Positions 1 to 10,021 of a stretch of 64,000 bases of DNA are shown here, one piece after another. The notes under the pieces were generated by a model. It searched no databases. It was not told where the DNA came from and worked only from the letters and a program-made list of their open reading frames with translations. Made by a program: the position numbers and the translations under genes. The stretch lies in assembly GCA_050084515.1 (NCBI GenBank), contig CM114274.1, forward strand, positions 18,042,001 to 18,106,000. Direction: 5' to 3'. The stretch comes from Blasia pusilla (taxonomy: Eukaryota > Marchantiophyta > Marchantiopsida > Blasiales). Every line of letters begins with the position of its first letter. The stretch's first letter is position 1.

Positions 1-779
1 ATGGGAAATTGAATCTATGAAGATCAAAAGGTAAGCATCCATACACTTTTGCCATCAAACTTACGGCCTCCGTGACTAAGCTTTGTTGTTGAATTACCGA
101 CCGCTAGTCAACGTTTTCGGCATCGTTAAGAGTAGTAGAGTTGTCTCATCATCGACCACTATGAACCAACTTATTGCAAGTACTAACTAGCGACATTTCT
201 TTCCCGCTTTGAGGAGACGCTCTTCGGATCGCCTTTAATAACAAGACTCAACAATGTTCGAAGCAATCTGGTCTAGTGGATAAATTGGAACATGTCACAA
301 CAAATCAAATGTACACTAAAAACTTCATAGCAACTCGAGTCCCCGATTAGAACCCAAAAGTTAGAGTACCTAAAGACATTGAGAGTGTATTAGTAGCATA
401 AAAATTGTATTTTTTACTGGAGATGATGATAGTATTTTGACTGTATGTGGATGCACATCAGTGACACCATCTCCAACCTTCTTATGATAAGCAATAAGAA
501 TGATGTAAGCTCCACTTGATTGCACATTACTGAACAACAAAGCGGTAGGAGTCAATGACTGCTTCGCAGAATAGGAATCATTGCAGCTCTCCAACTCGGT
601 GCAGTTCAATAGATGTTGCCATTGGAACCAAAAAATATGTTTTCTATACTATGTTGTACAGAAAACATCTTCACAAAAATCTTCACCGCTAGGTTGCTCC
701 CAAATTTTATATGAACATTCCTAGGTTTGGCCACCCGGGAGATCAATGGCATGAGGAATAGATACATTGAGCGGTGTAT
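1..779. other. Unassigned AT-rich sequence
   Basis: I see no convincing coding region, RNA gene or terminal repeat here. The only open frames are short and show no recognisable motif. The stretch leads into a PPR fragment on the minus strand, so it could be its decayed downstream part or unrelated spacer. Confidence 0.5.
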
Positions 780-1242
780 GAGCCTCTAACTTTCTTTTCA
801 GGAAATCGCTATACTCCATCACTCTGCCTCATCAGTTCTGCCAGCATTTTTAAGAGATTGGATCAGCATATGAGATGTCAGGATATCAGGGAGTAACCCT
901 TCTCCATCATCTATTGCTAAATCCTCGTACTAGGCTACAATACATTATTTCACTCGGTAAACATTCCTTACTCATCATTTCCTTGTACAGTATGCATGCC
1001 CTTTTGAAGTGGACTGTCTTGAAAAGTCCATCAATCAACAAATGGTATGTAACAACATTGGGAGATATGCCCAAGCCTTGCATCTCTTCAAGAGATCCAA
1101 CTCCGATATCCAAAAGTGGCCTCCAAAATCCAAAAGTGGCCTTCAAAATCCACTCTACTAGAAAGTTCACGTGTCTCTTGGAAACTAACTTAGCAAAATA
1201 TGATTCTCGAGTAGTGATTGGTTGCATTGGAGTGTGCAACAA
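780..1242 (-). pseudogene. Pentatricopeptide repeat (PPR) protein fragment
   Basis: The minus strand encodes a typical plant P-class PPR unit containing GISPNVVTYHLLIDGLFK, followed about 35 residues later by a second helix pair ending KECLPSEIMYCSLVRGF. After a frameshift near 905 a third partial unit is visible (PDILTSHMLIQSLKNAGRTD), ending in a stop near 806. PPR proteins are organelle-targeted RNA-binding proteins, usually with ten or more repeats. Only about three are present, with no start, no targeting peptide and a frameshift, so this is a broken fragment. It is the only host-type gene sequence I recognise in the window and the best pointer to a land plant. Whether more of the gene lies beyond the left edge cannot be seen. 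Confidence 0.72.
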
Positions 1243-1463
1243 ATCGAATATGGTGTTTTTGTCGAATAGGATGGAAAATACGAATGAAATGTGTGACCCT
1301 ATGGAGGTCTGTGCCGCTTATGTGAACATACGCCTTAAGGAATTGGTGGCACAACTAAAACAGAGGGGTGTTGAATTGTGAGCTTTGACATATTGCGCAT
1401 TCAGGTTTGGGCCTTTTGTGAATGAATCAAAATCATTGTGCTTAATTCGAAAAACTTGTCCTC

Positions 1464-1675
1464 ATGTGTAATGCGGGGGCTTATTCTAGGAAAGTGTGTG
1501 CCCCACGTCTTGCAAAGAGAGATAGTTTCCATAGTGGACCAAAGAGAAGGATCTCTCGTTTGCTTGGAAAGGTATTGCCATCGATGGCAAAATCTGCTGA
1601 CAAGCTTGATACTCGCACCGGAGATGAAGAGTCTCCAACTTGTGATCCAGGCTTTGGTGAAGACGATCACTCATG
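1464..1675 (+). other. Open frame interrupted by the Elem-1 insertion
   Basis: An ATG-initiated frame runs from here into the left target duplication of Elem-1. Ignoring the insertion and one copy of CATG, the same frame continues at 60708 and stays open to a TGA near 60766, giving about 92 codons. It is preceded by an in-frame TAA at 1443, so an upstream exon would need a splice site after that stop. No domain is recognised. It may be the last exon of an unknown gene or simply a chance frame. Confidence 0.25.
1672..1675. repeat. Left target site duplication of Elem-1 (CATG)
   Basis: CATG directly precedes the TGTTGTGCGC terminus of Elem-1. The same four bases follow its other terminus (...GTTGTGACA) at 60704-60707. 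A 4-bp direct repeat is the expected footprint of a DDE integrase. It ties the two ends, 59 kb apart, into one insertion. Confidence 0.75.
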
Positions 1676-2450
1676 TGTTGTGCGCATACTCATCGCTACA
1701 CAACATACATCGCTGTCATCGAACACACACACAAACACACACGATCCCATGCTAACTCATAGCATTCACACATAGAGGCGAGAAGTACCAAAATATCTCC
1801 AATAAAGTAAGATCCAATCTCTCTCTACACCATCTCACACCATAGCTCTCTCAAAGGTGTGCACTCTCTCTCATGTCAAACCAAACCCACTCTCCTAATG
1901 AGAGGCTTGGGTTACACTCACAAGGCAAGGGACCATAGCTCCGCCGCCTCATGCCAAGAGGTTCAACAAAGAGAGAATGAGCTCTCAAGCTCTCTCTCCT
2001 TGGGATATATACCCCTCCCCTCTCCCAAGCTCTCTCCATGGTAACCTATTCTCCCAAGTCACCTCCTTGGATCTTGACCTGATATAGGAGGTCAAGGTCC
2101 ATTTACCAAAAATATAAAGTCGATCGTATACTCAAAATGGTACTTACCTAAAATAGTAAGTTCCTCAATATGGCTCCAAATGAGCCAAAATAAAGGGGAC
2201 ACTTGCTCTCTCATGTTTCCCGGGGCCTCAGCAGGTTATCCTCGACCTCCTAGGCATGTCCTCCATTACTCTTGAAGATGCTCTACTAGATCTCACCGAT
2301 CTATCATAAAGGACGTGATAGTTGTCGTGCGCATACACATCGCTACACAACATACATCGTTGTCACCGAACACACACACAAACACGCACGATCCCATGCT
2401 AACTCATGGGATCCAAAAAATGAGACAAGAAGTACCAAAATATCTCCAAT
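1676..2450 (-). repeat. Elem-1 3' terminal block B2-A2-B1
   Basis: Three modules are seen in plus-strand order. B2 (1676-1802) starts TGTTGTGCGCATAC. A2 (1803-2320) ends GACGTGATA. After two bases comes B1 (2323-2450), a second copy of B2 starting TGTCGTGCGCATAC. A2 is a copy of the 5' module at 60221-60703. On the element strand, B1 is preceded by a G-rich tract (CTAGGGGGGCGA) that could be the polypurine tract. The same three-module order recurs at 13978 and 50056. Confidence 0.7.
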
Positions 2451-2519
2451 CGCCCCCCTAGTTGGTGGTTAGGTCCCTCTAACTCCAGATAGCCATCTAT
2501 CCCTACCTATCATGACATA
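2451..2519 (-). other. Elem-1 3' untranslated remnant
   Basis: This matches the segment between B1 and the PHD coding end in copies 2a (from 14733) and 3 (from 50824). It breaks off at 2519, where a truncated chromovirus LTR begins at a run of C. The PHD and integrase regions of Elem-1 are absent at this junction. Confidence 0.6.
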
Positions 2520-3014
2520 ACCCCCCCCCCCTCCTTTTCCAAAAGAGGGGGGGTTATTGGAGAACCCAAGAAGTACTAGTGAGGGGAAAGGTCTCCGAGA
2601 GTGCTTGGAACTCGAACCCCACTTTGGGCGCCACGGGGCGGCTCAAGGGCATGGAACGGATCGAGAGTTTGGGGTTGGGTTGGAAAACCTAAACCAAGTC
2701 TATGGAGGCAATTTTAGACATCCCTCTTGGATTTCACCTCGCGACTCAATTACTTGGGTCTCAGTTTGGAACTCACACAAGGTCCGTTGAACAGTTGGGA
2801 TCGCTAGGCGCGCAAGAGCCATTTTAGGTTCCTGGACTAATCAGGAAGTCTGTTCCAAGTCTTGAAGGACTTGCCATGTTTTGGAAACTAGGAAGTAAGG
2901 AATGTTGAGCTTGATGAGACGCTGAGTTGAGAACTCGATGTAGTTCAATAGATGCTTTAACGTACGCTTCCGCAACAATAAAGACTGACGTTCAAGGAGA
3001 GTAGGGGCGCGACA
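2520..3014 (+). repeat. Chromovirus-1 5' LTR, 5'-truncated
   Basis: This matches the 3' halves of the LTRs at 30475-31446 and, inverted, 6221-7220. It ends GGGGCGCGACA immediately before the primer site. About half of the roughly 1-kb LTR is missing on the left, replaced by Elem-1 sequence. Confidence 0.7.
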
Positions 3015-3016
3015 AG

Positions 3017-3028
3017 TGGTATCAGAGC
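3017..3028 (+). other. Primer binding site, initiator tRNA-Met type
   Basis: TGGTATCAGAGC lies two bases after the LTR end. This is the standard plant chromovirus primer site, complementary to the 3' end of tRNA-iMet. Confidence 0.85.
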
Positions 3029-3157
3029 CAGGTTCCTTGGTGAGCGAGAACTTGGGGTCCTGGGATCAACCAGACGCTTGGGAAAAATCAAGGTAACGGC
3101 GAGACTCAGATGCTCGAGGAGGGACGCAAGAAACGAGGAGGAGATCTGAGTGGGTTG

Positions 3158-3840
3158 GCTTGATGTGATACCTACAATTTTGTACTTCGGAAGAAATTTA
3201 TCTTTTTATTTAACAAAGATTCTTGTACATTATGGTTTTGATTATTATATACTATTATGGAGAAGAAAGAGTAAGATTAAAGTGAATCACGAAGCTCCTA
3301 GGACAAGGCAGAGAGATGGAAGATCAAGGATTTGCCTTAGAGGAGAAGTAAATGCAGTAACGAAGTCTAAAGGACCAACGCGAAGCTTAACGAAGCATAA
3401 CAAAGCCTGCAGAAGAAGAGAAGTGAGTACTTCGCTCTTATGCAAAGCACGAAGAGCGAAGCACCAAGCACCAAGCACCTGAAAAGAGAACGAAGAATGA
3501 AGAGCTTCGTCCTCAAGAAATCCAGCGTAGCGAAGCTCAGTATGATTGTGATTCGAACCGGCACATAGTTAAAACAGTTAGACTAGGAAAGGGCGCGACC
3601 CTTTGTATCAAATTGGTAGTTAGAACAGTTTTGTACCGCAGATTCATAGGGATCATAGGAAAAGGAAAGCACACCATAGATCTAGGTAGTTACAAATATT
3701 GAAGAGACATCAACTTCATCAAGAACGCTTCGGATCTTGGAAACGCTCCTACTCCAGAGAATATTTAAGAAGTATGACAGAAGCTACAATCATCATTCGC
3801 TCATGAAGTCCTTATGCTGTAGGAATGGTCCGAGCATAAG
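3158..3840. other. Unassigned insert between two chromoviruses, possible solo LTR
   Basis: Chromovirus-1 leader homology stops at the gag start (near 3157), and Chromovirus-2 RT homology starts near 3840. Between them is sequence found nowhere else in the window, rich in CGAAG and AAGCACGAAG motifs, with no recognisable protein. It opens TGTGATACCTAC and has CA-ending candidates near 3793, as a solo LTR would. I could not establish a target duplication. Confidence 0.3.
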
Positions 3841-4466
3841 GACATTCATAATACATTCATCCATTTCCTTGTGAAAAATGGAGTTCATCAATGTGGTGAA
3901 CATCGGAGGCGCGTTACACAGACCGAAAGGCATCACTACAAACTCAAAGGAATAGTATCTCGTCCTGCACGCAGTCTTCTCCACATCTGCTTCAGCAATC
4001 CGAATCTGGTAATATCTTGACTTTAAGTCAATCCTACTGAAATATCTCGCGCCATCCAGCCTATCAAAGAGATCATCTATCCTCGGAAGAGGATAATTGT
4101 TCCGAAACCGTCACTTTGTTCAGTGCACGGTAATCAACACACAGCCTCATCTTTTCATCCTTCTTCTTTACAAAGAGAACAGGTGCTCCATAAGGTGACT
4201 TGCTAGTCCTAATGTAACCCTTTTCCAAGAGCTCACTTAACTGCTTTTTTAACTCAAGAAGTTCCTCCTGATTCAACCTATATGGTGCTTTTGAAGGCGG
4301 TTGGGAACCGGGTATGATCTCTATCTTATGATCTACGGCTCTATGCGGCGGCAATTCAGTCGGAAGCTCATTTGTCAAGACATCCTCAAACTCCTTGACC
4401 ACTTCTCGGAGTGGTTGGGACTCCCTTCAAAGCAAAGTGTCCGATCTCTGCGATATCGCTTGTAGC
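3840..4466 (-). pseudogene. Reverse transcriptase fragment of Chromovirus-2
   Basis: The frame encodes the connector ([17 protein letters not shown]), RT finger motifs ([20 protein letters not shown]) and, after a frameshift near 4105, the palm segment [15 protein letters not shown] and part of the next helix. It stops before the catalytic YIDD motif. A GAG-to-TAG change separates it from the upstream gag-protease frame, with which it was once continuous. It cannot make a working polymerase. Confidence 0.8.
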
Positions 4467-6071
4467 CTATCGCACTTGTCTCATCAAGTAGAGAAATCCA
4501 TCCTCCAACTCAGTCATGCTCCTCCTTGTGATCGAGTTCACCAACTCCATTTTCGCTGGAACCTCACGGACCAACCGCACCTGTAACCGTTTGCCTTTTA
4601 GCAAGACGCTCAACCTCAATGGTCGGCGTCTTAACTCCACCTCATACGCATCTAGGAATGTATTCCCCAAAACTCCGTCAATGCCATCCATTTCGCACAC
4701 AGTGAAATTCTCCTTCAACTCAAATACCCCGCATCCTACTGTCAAACCCAAGACCAAATCAGAAGTCCGATGAGACTTGCCTCCTGCAAATCCCACTCGA
4801 ATGGGCTCGTCCGCCTTAGAGGTAGACAACCCCAGTTCCTTCACGATTCTCAGGCTTAGGAAGGAGTGCGAAGCACCTGTATCCACGAGCAACAACACAT
4901 CGCGATCAGCAATCTTGGATCTTAGGTACACCAAATTGTGCGTTCTCTTGGTGACTTGAAGGGACGTCTCGAGATCGCTCGCCAACAGATGCTTAGCAGC
5001 AAACGCAATCATACTCCCATTACTAACCTTCGGTTTCGAACACCCTTTCGACAGGTGCCCCGGTTCACCACAATTGTAGCATACGACCTTGCCGTTCCCT
5101 GACTTTGAGTGTTGTCCTCCTTTCGGTTTCGCATGAAATTCCACTCGTTTTGCTACCGGGGCAGACGACTCTCCTGGTTCGTGCTGGCCCCCACTCCAGC
5201 CTCTTTTGAACGCCTCCTTATTTTTCGACTTCATCGAAAAAACTTTTGGCTCGAAGGGTTTTTGGGTTTGGACCTCATCGTCCCCAATCCGCTCTGCTAG
5301 CTTCAGAAGGTCCGCGCACATCTCTGGCAACGTCGGCATTCGGTAAAGGGCCTTTTCAGCCCTCGGCTTGAGTCCACTAATGAAGATAGCCTTCTTCGCG
5401 TGTTCATCCATCTTTGGACTAGAAGTTAGTTTTGCACTAAACTCCCTCACATACGCGCTTAAGGAACCACTCTGCCGCATCCGCACGCATTCCATCGTGT
5501 CACGCAACCCTTGGTACTCCGGAGTGAACCGATCCCCAATCAACTCCTTGAACTCCTCCCAACTCAGAGGTGACTCGCCGCCCAGATATTCCTCTCGTTG
5601 AGCTATCCACCGTTGTAGAGCATGATCCTTCAGGAAAGTAACGGCTACCGTCACCTTGTCCTTCTCAACAGCCCTCTGCGCCTCAAAGTACAGTTCCAGT
5701 TCGGTAAGGAAATCCTTCACTTTCCGCGAGCGCCCCACTCCCGTGAATGGTGTGGGCAGGTTCGTCTTGCAGAGCTTTTTGCCCGCACCCAGGTTTCGAG
5801 TGGCCTCTAACTCTGCAATCCGCTTGCTTTGCTGGGACATCTGCTCCACCAACACCTTCAACAAGTCCAACGCCTGGCTCGACTCCGTCCTTTCCTCGAG
5901 TTTGGGCCTTGGCCCCGCGGAAGGAGTCGCCTCTGGAACGTCCTCACGACTGACGTTCAGCTCTTCGGGAGTCTCCGTCTCCTCCATAGCTTCACGGTCC
6001 GGCTTTGGTTCCTCTCTTGGTTCACGTCGCTTGATTCGGCGCTTCTTGGGTTGTTCTCCCTCGATCGCCAT
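4467..6071 (-). CDS. Gag-protease polyprotein of Chromovirus-2
   Basis: This 534-codon frame is the longest intact retroelement reading frame here. It opens with a basic, lysine/arginine-rich segment (KKRRIKRR, residues 9-16) and an acidic region, followed by the capsid-like retrotransposon gag domain (WEEFKELIGDRFTPEYQ near residues 171-187). A CCHC zinc knuckle, CYNCGEPGHLSKGC, lies at about residues 331-344. The aspartic protease active site is VDTGAS at about 396-401. Gag packages the element RNA and the protease matures the polyprotein. I chose the ATG at 6071, which lies in the context of the family's leader. Related copies share the same start region, though Chromovirus-3 has lost its ATG. 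The frame ends at a TAG that is GAG in Chromovirus-1, so the original product continued into RT. Confidence 0.85.
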   Translation of the reverse strand: MAIEGEQPKKRRIKRREPREEPKPDREAMEETETPEELNVSREDVPEATPSAGPRPKLEERTESSQALDLLKVLVEQMSQQSKRIAELEATRNLGAGKKLCKTNLPTPFTGVGRSRKVKDFLTELELYFEAQRAVEKDKVTVAVTFLKDHALQRWIAQREEYLGGESPLSWEEFKELIGDRFTPEYQGLRDTMECVRMRQSGSLSAYVREFSAKLTSSPKMDEHAKKAIFISGLKPRAEKALYRMPTLPEMCADLLKLAERIGDDEVQTQKPFEPKVFSMKSKNKEAFKRGWSGGQHEPGESSAPVAKRVEFHAKPKGGQHSKSGNGKVVCYNCGEPGHLSKGCSKPKVSNGSMIAFAAKHLLASDLETSLQVTKRTHNLVYLRSKIADRDVLLLVDTGASHSFLSLRIVKELGLSTSKADEPIRVGFAGGKSHRTSDLVLGLTVGCGVFELKENFTVCEMDGIDGVLGNTFLDAYEVELRRRPLRLSVLLKGKRLQVRLVREVPAKMELVNSITRRSMTELEDGFLYLMRQVR

Positions 6072-6206
6072 TTCCAAGCCAACTCACTCAGATCTCCTCC
6101 TCGTTTCTTGCGTCCCTCCTCGAGCGTCCGAGTCTAGCCGCTACCTTGAAATTTCCCAAGCGTCCGGCTGATCCCACGACCCCAAGTTCTTGCTCACCAA
6201 GGATTA

Positions 6207-6218
6207 GCTCTGATGCCA
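6207..6218 (-). other. Primer binding site of Chromovirus-2
   Basis: On the minus strand this reads TGGCATCAGAGC, a one-base variant of the tRNA-iMet site, two bases from the LTR end at 6221. Confidence 0.8.
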
Positions 6219-6220
6219 CT

Positions 6221-7220
6221 TGTCGCACCCCTACTCTCCTTGAACGTCAATCTTTAGTGTTGCGGAAGCGTGCGTTCAGTAGGTCACGAACTCATCGCCG
6301 ATCTGCACCCAAACACGCACTCTCGTTAGTCGGGTTTAGGCCAACCGGCGTTCCAACCCACCGAGTCCTCAACTCGGCGTCTCATCAAGCTCAACCTTCC
6401 TTAGTTCCTAGCTTCCAGAACATGGCAAGTCCTTCAAGACTTGGAACAGACTTCCTGGTTAGTCCAGGGATCTGAAACGGCACTTGCGCGCCTAGCGATC
6501 CCAACTATTCAACGGTCCTCGGGTGAGTTCCGAACCGAGACCCAAGTAATTGAGTCACGGGGTGGAATCCAAGAGGGATGTCTAAAATCGCCTCAATGGA
6601 CTTGGTGCAGGTTTTCCAACCCAACCCCCAAACTCGCGTTCCGTTCCATGCCCTTGAGCCGCCCCGCGGCGCCCAAAGTGGGGTTTGGGTTCCGAGCACT
6701 CTCGGAGACCTTCCCCCTTACTAGTACTTCTGGGGTTCTCCAATAACCCCTCCCCTTTGGGAAAAGAGGTTCGGGCCCTTCATTGTGGCCCTCAACCCGA
6801 CTCCACTTACAATCGTTTTCGGGTCTTATCTCGGCCGCTGCTGATGCGTTTGCAGCGATCTTTGGTGCGTTTGGACTGGCTCTCCATAAGCTTTCCAACG
6901 CACCCTTATTTGCTCCAGATGAATCTCGGCGCTAAAAGTTATGGCCATAAATACAGTCGGAAACTCTCAAACGCTAGTGGCGTTCCAAATCCGGATCTTC
7001 CTTTTGGCAACCCACTTCCTAGACTCGACTTCTTTCAAGTCTCATTCCGCGTTTAGTCCAGGTTTCTCAGTCGCAACCATAACACCTGAAATGCGTTTCC
7101 TCGTTCGCGTCTCGTCTCTTGTCTCCTCTTTGAGACAACTCCAACGCGCAAACCATCTTAGCGTGAGCCCGCTAATGTTCCGATGTTCCGCTTGGCACTT
7201 GTTTGGTCATGAGGGTCGCG
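6221..7220 (-). repeat. Chromovirus-2 5' LTR
   Basis: This is about 1 kb, matching the two halves of the Chromovirus-1 3' LTR (13951-13977 plus 30475-31446). On the minus strand its outer end reads CGCGACCCTCATGACC, lacking the first TGTC. Its inner end reads ...GGTGCGACA beside the primer site. It provides the near full-length reference for this LTR family in the window. Confidence 0.75.
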
Positions 7221-7742
7221 TAGTATACACTTTGAAGTCTTCCCATTCTTGATGGAATAATAAACCACTCATTCATTCATTCTGATGTGTGATGCTTACG
7301 TTTGGATAGTCTTTTTGGGTCTGCAGCGTAAAGAGTGAAATCAGACAAACCTTTCTCATCAATGGAATAATCAACATGGAGTTGTATGAGATCTGTTTGA
7401 CAGAGAGTAACCTGCAAAGACGGATTGAGTTCCGAAAGTAGGAGAAGCCAACCTTCTTGTTGAGATCTCTGTGAGGTTTCTAGATGTCGAGAGAACAATT
7501 TGCCTAAGCGTGATTTAAATTCCACTAGAGAGAATTGAAGAAGAAAACATTGGTACTGAGAAGGATCGGAAGATGTTGCTGGAATACTGCATTTGAATTA
7601 CATAATCAACCACACTACTTTTACAACATAATAATCACTTTACTCTCTCTTTTCATCCAACAATGATCCTCTTGGGGATCGAACTCACTAAAACGACTGT
7701 AAACTAGAAACACTTGTACATTACATATAACAAGAAACTTTT

Positions 7743-7760
7743 TGGCGCCGCTGCCGGGGA
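7743..7760 (+). other. Tat/Athila-type primer binding site
   Basis: TGGCGCCGCTGCCGGGGA differs by one base from the TGGCGCCGTTGCCGGGGA primer site common in plant Tat and Athila elements. It marks 7742 as the end of an LTR remnant and the start of the internal region. Confidence 0.7.
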
Positions 7761-7792
7761 TCATATTCTTGGCTGAGAAGGGAGAGAGACCC

Positions 7793-9504
7793 ATGGGGAA
7801 TCCGGGAGCGGGGAAAGAAGCTTCGCCCCCTAGAAGACCCAACAATCTAGTTCTTACTGAAGACCATCTGCTAGCTCTAGTGATCCCCTTAAGACAATGG
7901 ATGCTTGAAGACAACAATAGATTTGCTGCATTGGTGCTAGAGAAAATAGACCAACTAATTAGAATTGTCAAAGAACCAGTCGCCGAATGGTGCTTCGCCC
8001 ATGAACGACAGTTGTACTTGGTGATGACCCGGTACTTCTGTTTATGGGAGGAAAGCCTGGCAGGAAGATTAGGAGCACCAGGCACACTCCTGTAGGTGTA
8101 GAAAGAAGAAATAGTTAACCTCCCTCCATGGACCCTTACCCTGACGCAACCGTGGGGGTGAACGCAAGTTGCCAAATCCCACAAGAGACTTATGGAAGGC
8201 TCTCGGCCCTCTTCGCGAGAGCAGCGAGCCGATCGGCGCAATAAGCAGCAGGAAGAGCAACCGGCTTGGAGACCGCCTGGGTCGTCTCCCGGTCTTCGTC
8301 CTCGTCCGAAGTCAAAGAGCAAGAAGAAAGACAGGGACAAAGTCTCCACTACGTCCCCTGCAAGTTCGCAGTCGGACGAAGAGTTGTCCTGGGACCCCTT
8401 TGGGGAGTCAGGGAGCGCGGAGCCGACCAGATCACCTCGGGCGGAGCCGTTACCTCCTCCCTCTCGAGCATCAAGCCCGGGAGCCAGCAGGAGAGCGGTT
8501 CCCATGGCCAATACTAGAAAAACTCTGCTAAGGTACCCCACCTTTGCTGGGGGACGGCGAGACGATGTGGATAACTTTGTGCTTGAATTCACCCATGTCA
8601 CGAAAGGCAATGGGGAAGGTGCAGAGGAGGATTTGTTACGAGTCTTTCCTGGCCTGCTCAAGAAGCGAGCAAGCCAGTGATACGAGGGTTTTGGAGCAGA
8701 CGTCACGGAAACTTGGAAAAGGGTCTTGGAATCCTTCCTACATGAGTTCCGCGACCTAGAGTTCAAGGACAGGCTTCTTACAAAGCTTCGCGACCTGAAA
8801 CGGAAAAAGAAGGAGACCCTCCGGGAATATACCCAAAGGTTTCCGGAGCCTAGTGAATAAGCTGGAGCACACAACTACCTCCCAATTGGTAGATTGGTTC
8901 GTGTCCGGACTGTCCAAAGAAATGGATCGGTACTGCCTGCGAGGCCAACGGAATTCCTTGGAGGCAGTCATAGCCTCCGGTGAGGCGTACGAAGCCTCAG
9001 AGAAATCCCACAGAACATGAAGACGGCGTCACCAACGACGAGGGGCGTCGGAGACTAGTGCTTCTGAAGAAGACGAAGCGTCCTCCACAGACACGGAATC
9101 CTCTACGGAGGATACGTCGGAGTCCTCAGACTCGGAGCAGGAGTTGAAAGCTAAAAGGAAAAGGAAAAGCAGGCATCATCACTCCCCCAAGCACCAGAAC
9201 AAAACCCGACCAAGCACCAAGCACCGTCCCTAGCGGTCGGAAAGTCCAGTGAGAGGGACGGCAATGAAGGTCGGCAAGTTGGCCATGGAAGAACTCAGTA
9301 AACAAATGGCTGAGTTGAAGGTACATCTGGCCGCCCAGAAGGACCCCAGAAGACGACCCGGTCTGATGAGGCCCAACATTTGGTGTAGTAGTTGGCGGAA
9401 CCCAAGGGCATAATGTACAGGAATGCCCTACTCAGAGGGATCTACGGTGGATCCAGGAAGAGGCCACTATTGAAGAAGGGTGGTATGAACCTGAACAGTG
9501 GGAA
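7793..9504 (+). pseudogene. Gag of the Tat-like element, frameshifted
   Basis: The frame opens at ATG 7793 (MGNPGAGKEASPPRR) and is open for about 100 codons. It then shifts into a frame with a basic linker (RPKSKSKKKDRDK) and the capsid-like domain (YPTFAGGRRDDVDNFVLEF). A W-to-stop change at 8679 interrupts it, and the frame continues through KETLREYTQRF before a further shift near 8845. A Ser/Glu-rich region (9050-9140) precedes a zinc knuckle whose two halves lie in different frames near 9380-9435 (WCSS... then GTQGHNVQEC). The protein runs into chromovirus gag sequence at about 9505, indicating recombination between two gypsy families. It is non-functional. Confidence 0.65.
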
Positions 9505-10018
9505 GGGTGCTATCGAGCTAGCGGAGCGGATTGGGGACAATGAAGTCCAAATCCAGAAATCCTTTGAGCCAAAAGGTTTTTCGAAGAAGTCAAAAAATAA
9601 GGAGACATTCAAAAGAGTTTGGAGTGGGGCCTTGCACGATCCAGGAGAGTTGTATGCCCCGGCAGCAAAACGAGTGGAACTCCATGCAAAGCCGAGAGGA
9701 GGACAGCACTCGAAGTCAGGGAACGGCAAGGTCATATGCTACAACTGTGGAAAACCAGGGCACCTGGCAAAAGTGTGTTCAAAACCAAAGGTTAGTAATG
9801 GGAGTATGATTGCGTTTGCTGCTAAGCATCTATTGGTGGGTGATCTCGAGACATCCCTTCAGGTCACCAAGAGGACGTACAATTTGGTGTACCTAAGATC
9901 CAAGATTTCTGATCGCGATGTGTTGTTGCTCGTGGATACAGGTGCTTCGCACTCCTTCCTAAGCTCGAGAATCATGAAGGAATTGGGGTTGTCTACCTCT
10001 AAGGCGGATGAGCCCATT
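9505..10018 (+). pseudogene. Gag C-terminus and protease of Chromovirus-1
   Basis: Starting at LAERIGDNEVQIQKSFEPK, this segment parallels residues 260 onward of the intact Chromovirus-2 Gag. It carries the zinc knuckle CYNCGKPGHLAKVC and the protease active site VDTGASHSFL. The first half of Gag, including the capsid domain, is replaced by the Tat-like gag. A CGA-to-TGA change creates the stop at 10019 within the protease. Confidence 0.8.
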
Positions 10019-10021
10019 TGA

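Larger units (their letters stand above)
3840..7220 (-). mobile_element. Chromovirus-2 (minus strand), 3'-truncated
   Basis: Read on the minus strand: LTR (6221-7220), primer site, an intact gag-protease frame (4467-6071), then RT sequence that ends near 3840 within the palm domain. RNase H, integrase, chromodomain and the 3' LTR are absent. It belongs to the same family as Chromovirus-1 and -3 by near-identical protein segments. The terminal TGTC of its LTR is missing at 7220, where Tat-like sequence begins. Confidence 0.75.
7221..9504 (+). mobile_element. Tat-like Ty3/gypsy fragment (LTR remnant, primer site, gag)
   Basis: A plus-strand element of a different gypsy lineage. It holds about 520 bp of presumed LTR, the primer site TGGCGCCGCTGCCGGGGA and a decayed gag with zinc knuckle. 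It fuses directly to Chromovirus-1 gag near 9490-9515, so no pol of its own remains. Lineage assignment rests on the primer site, which closely resembles that of plant Tat/Athila elements. Confidence 0.6.

Noticed and set aside
7621-8874. A 417-codon minus-strand open frame
   Set aside because: It lies opposite the Tat-like primer site and gag, shows only low-complexity Ser/Arg-rich sequence, and has no family motif. The plus-strand gag explains the region.
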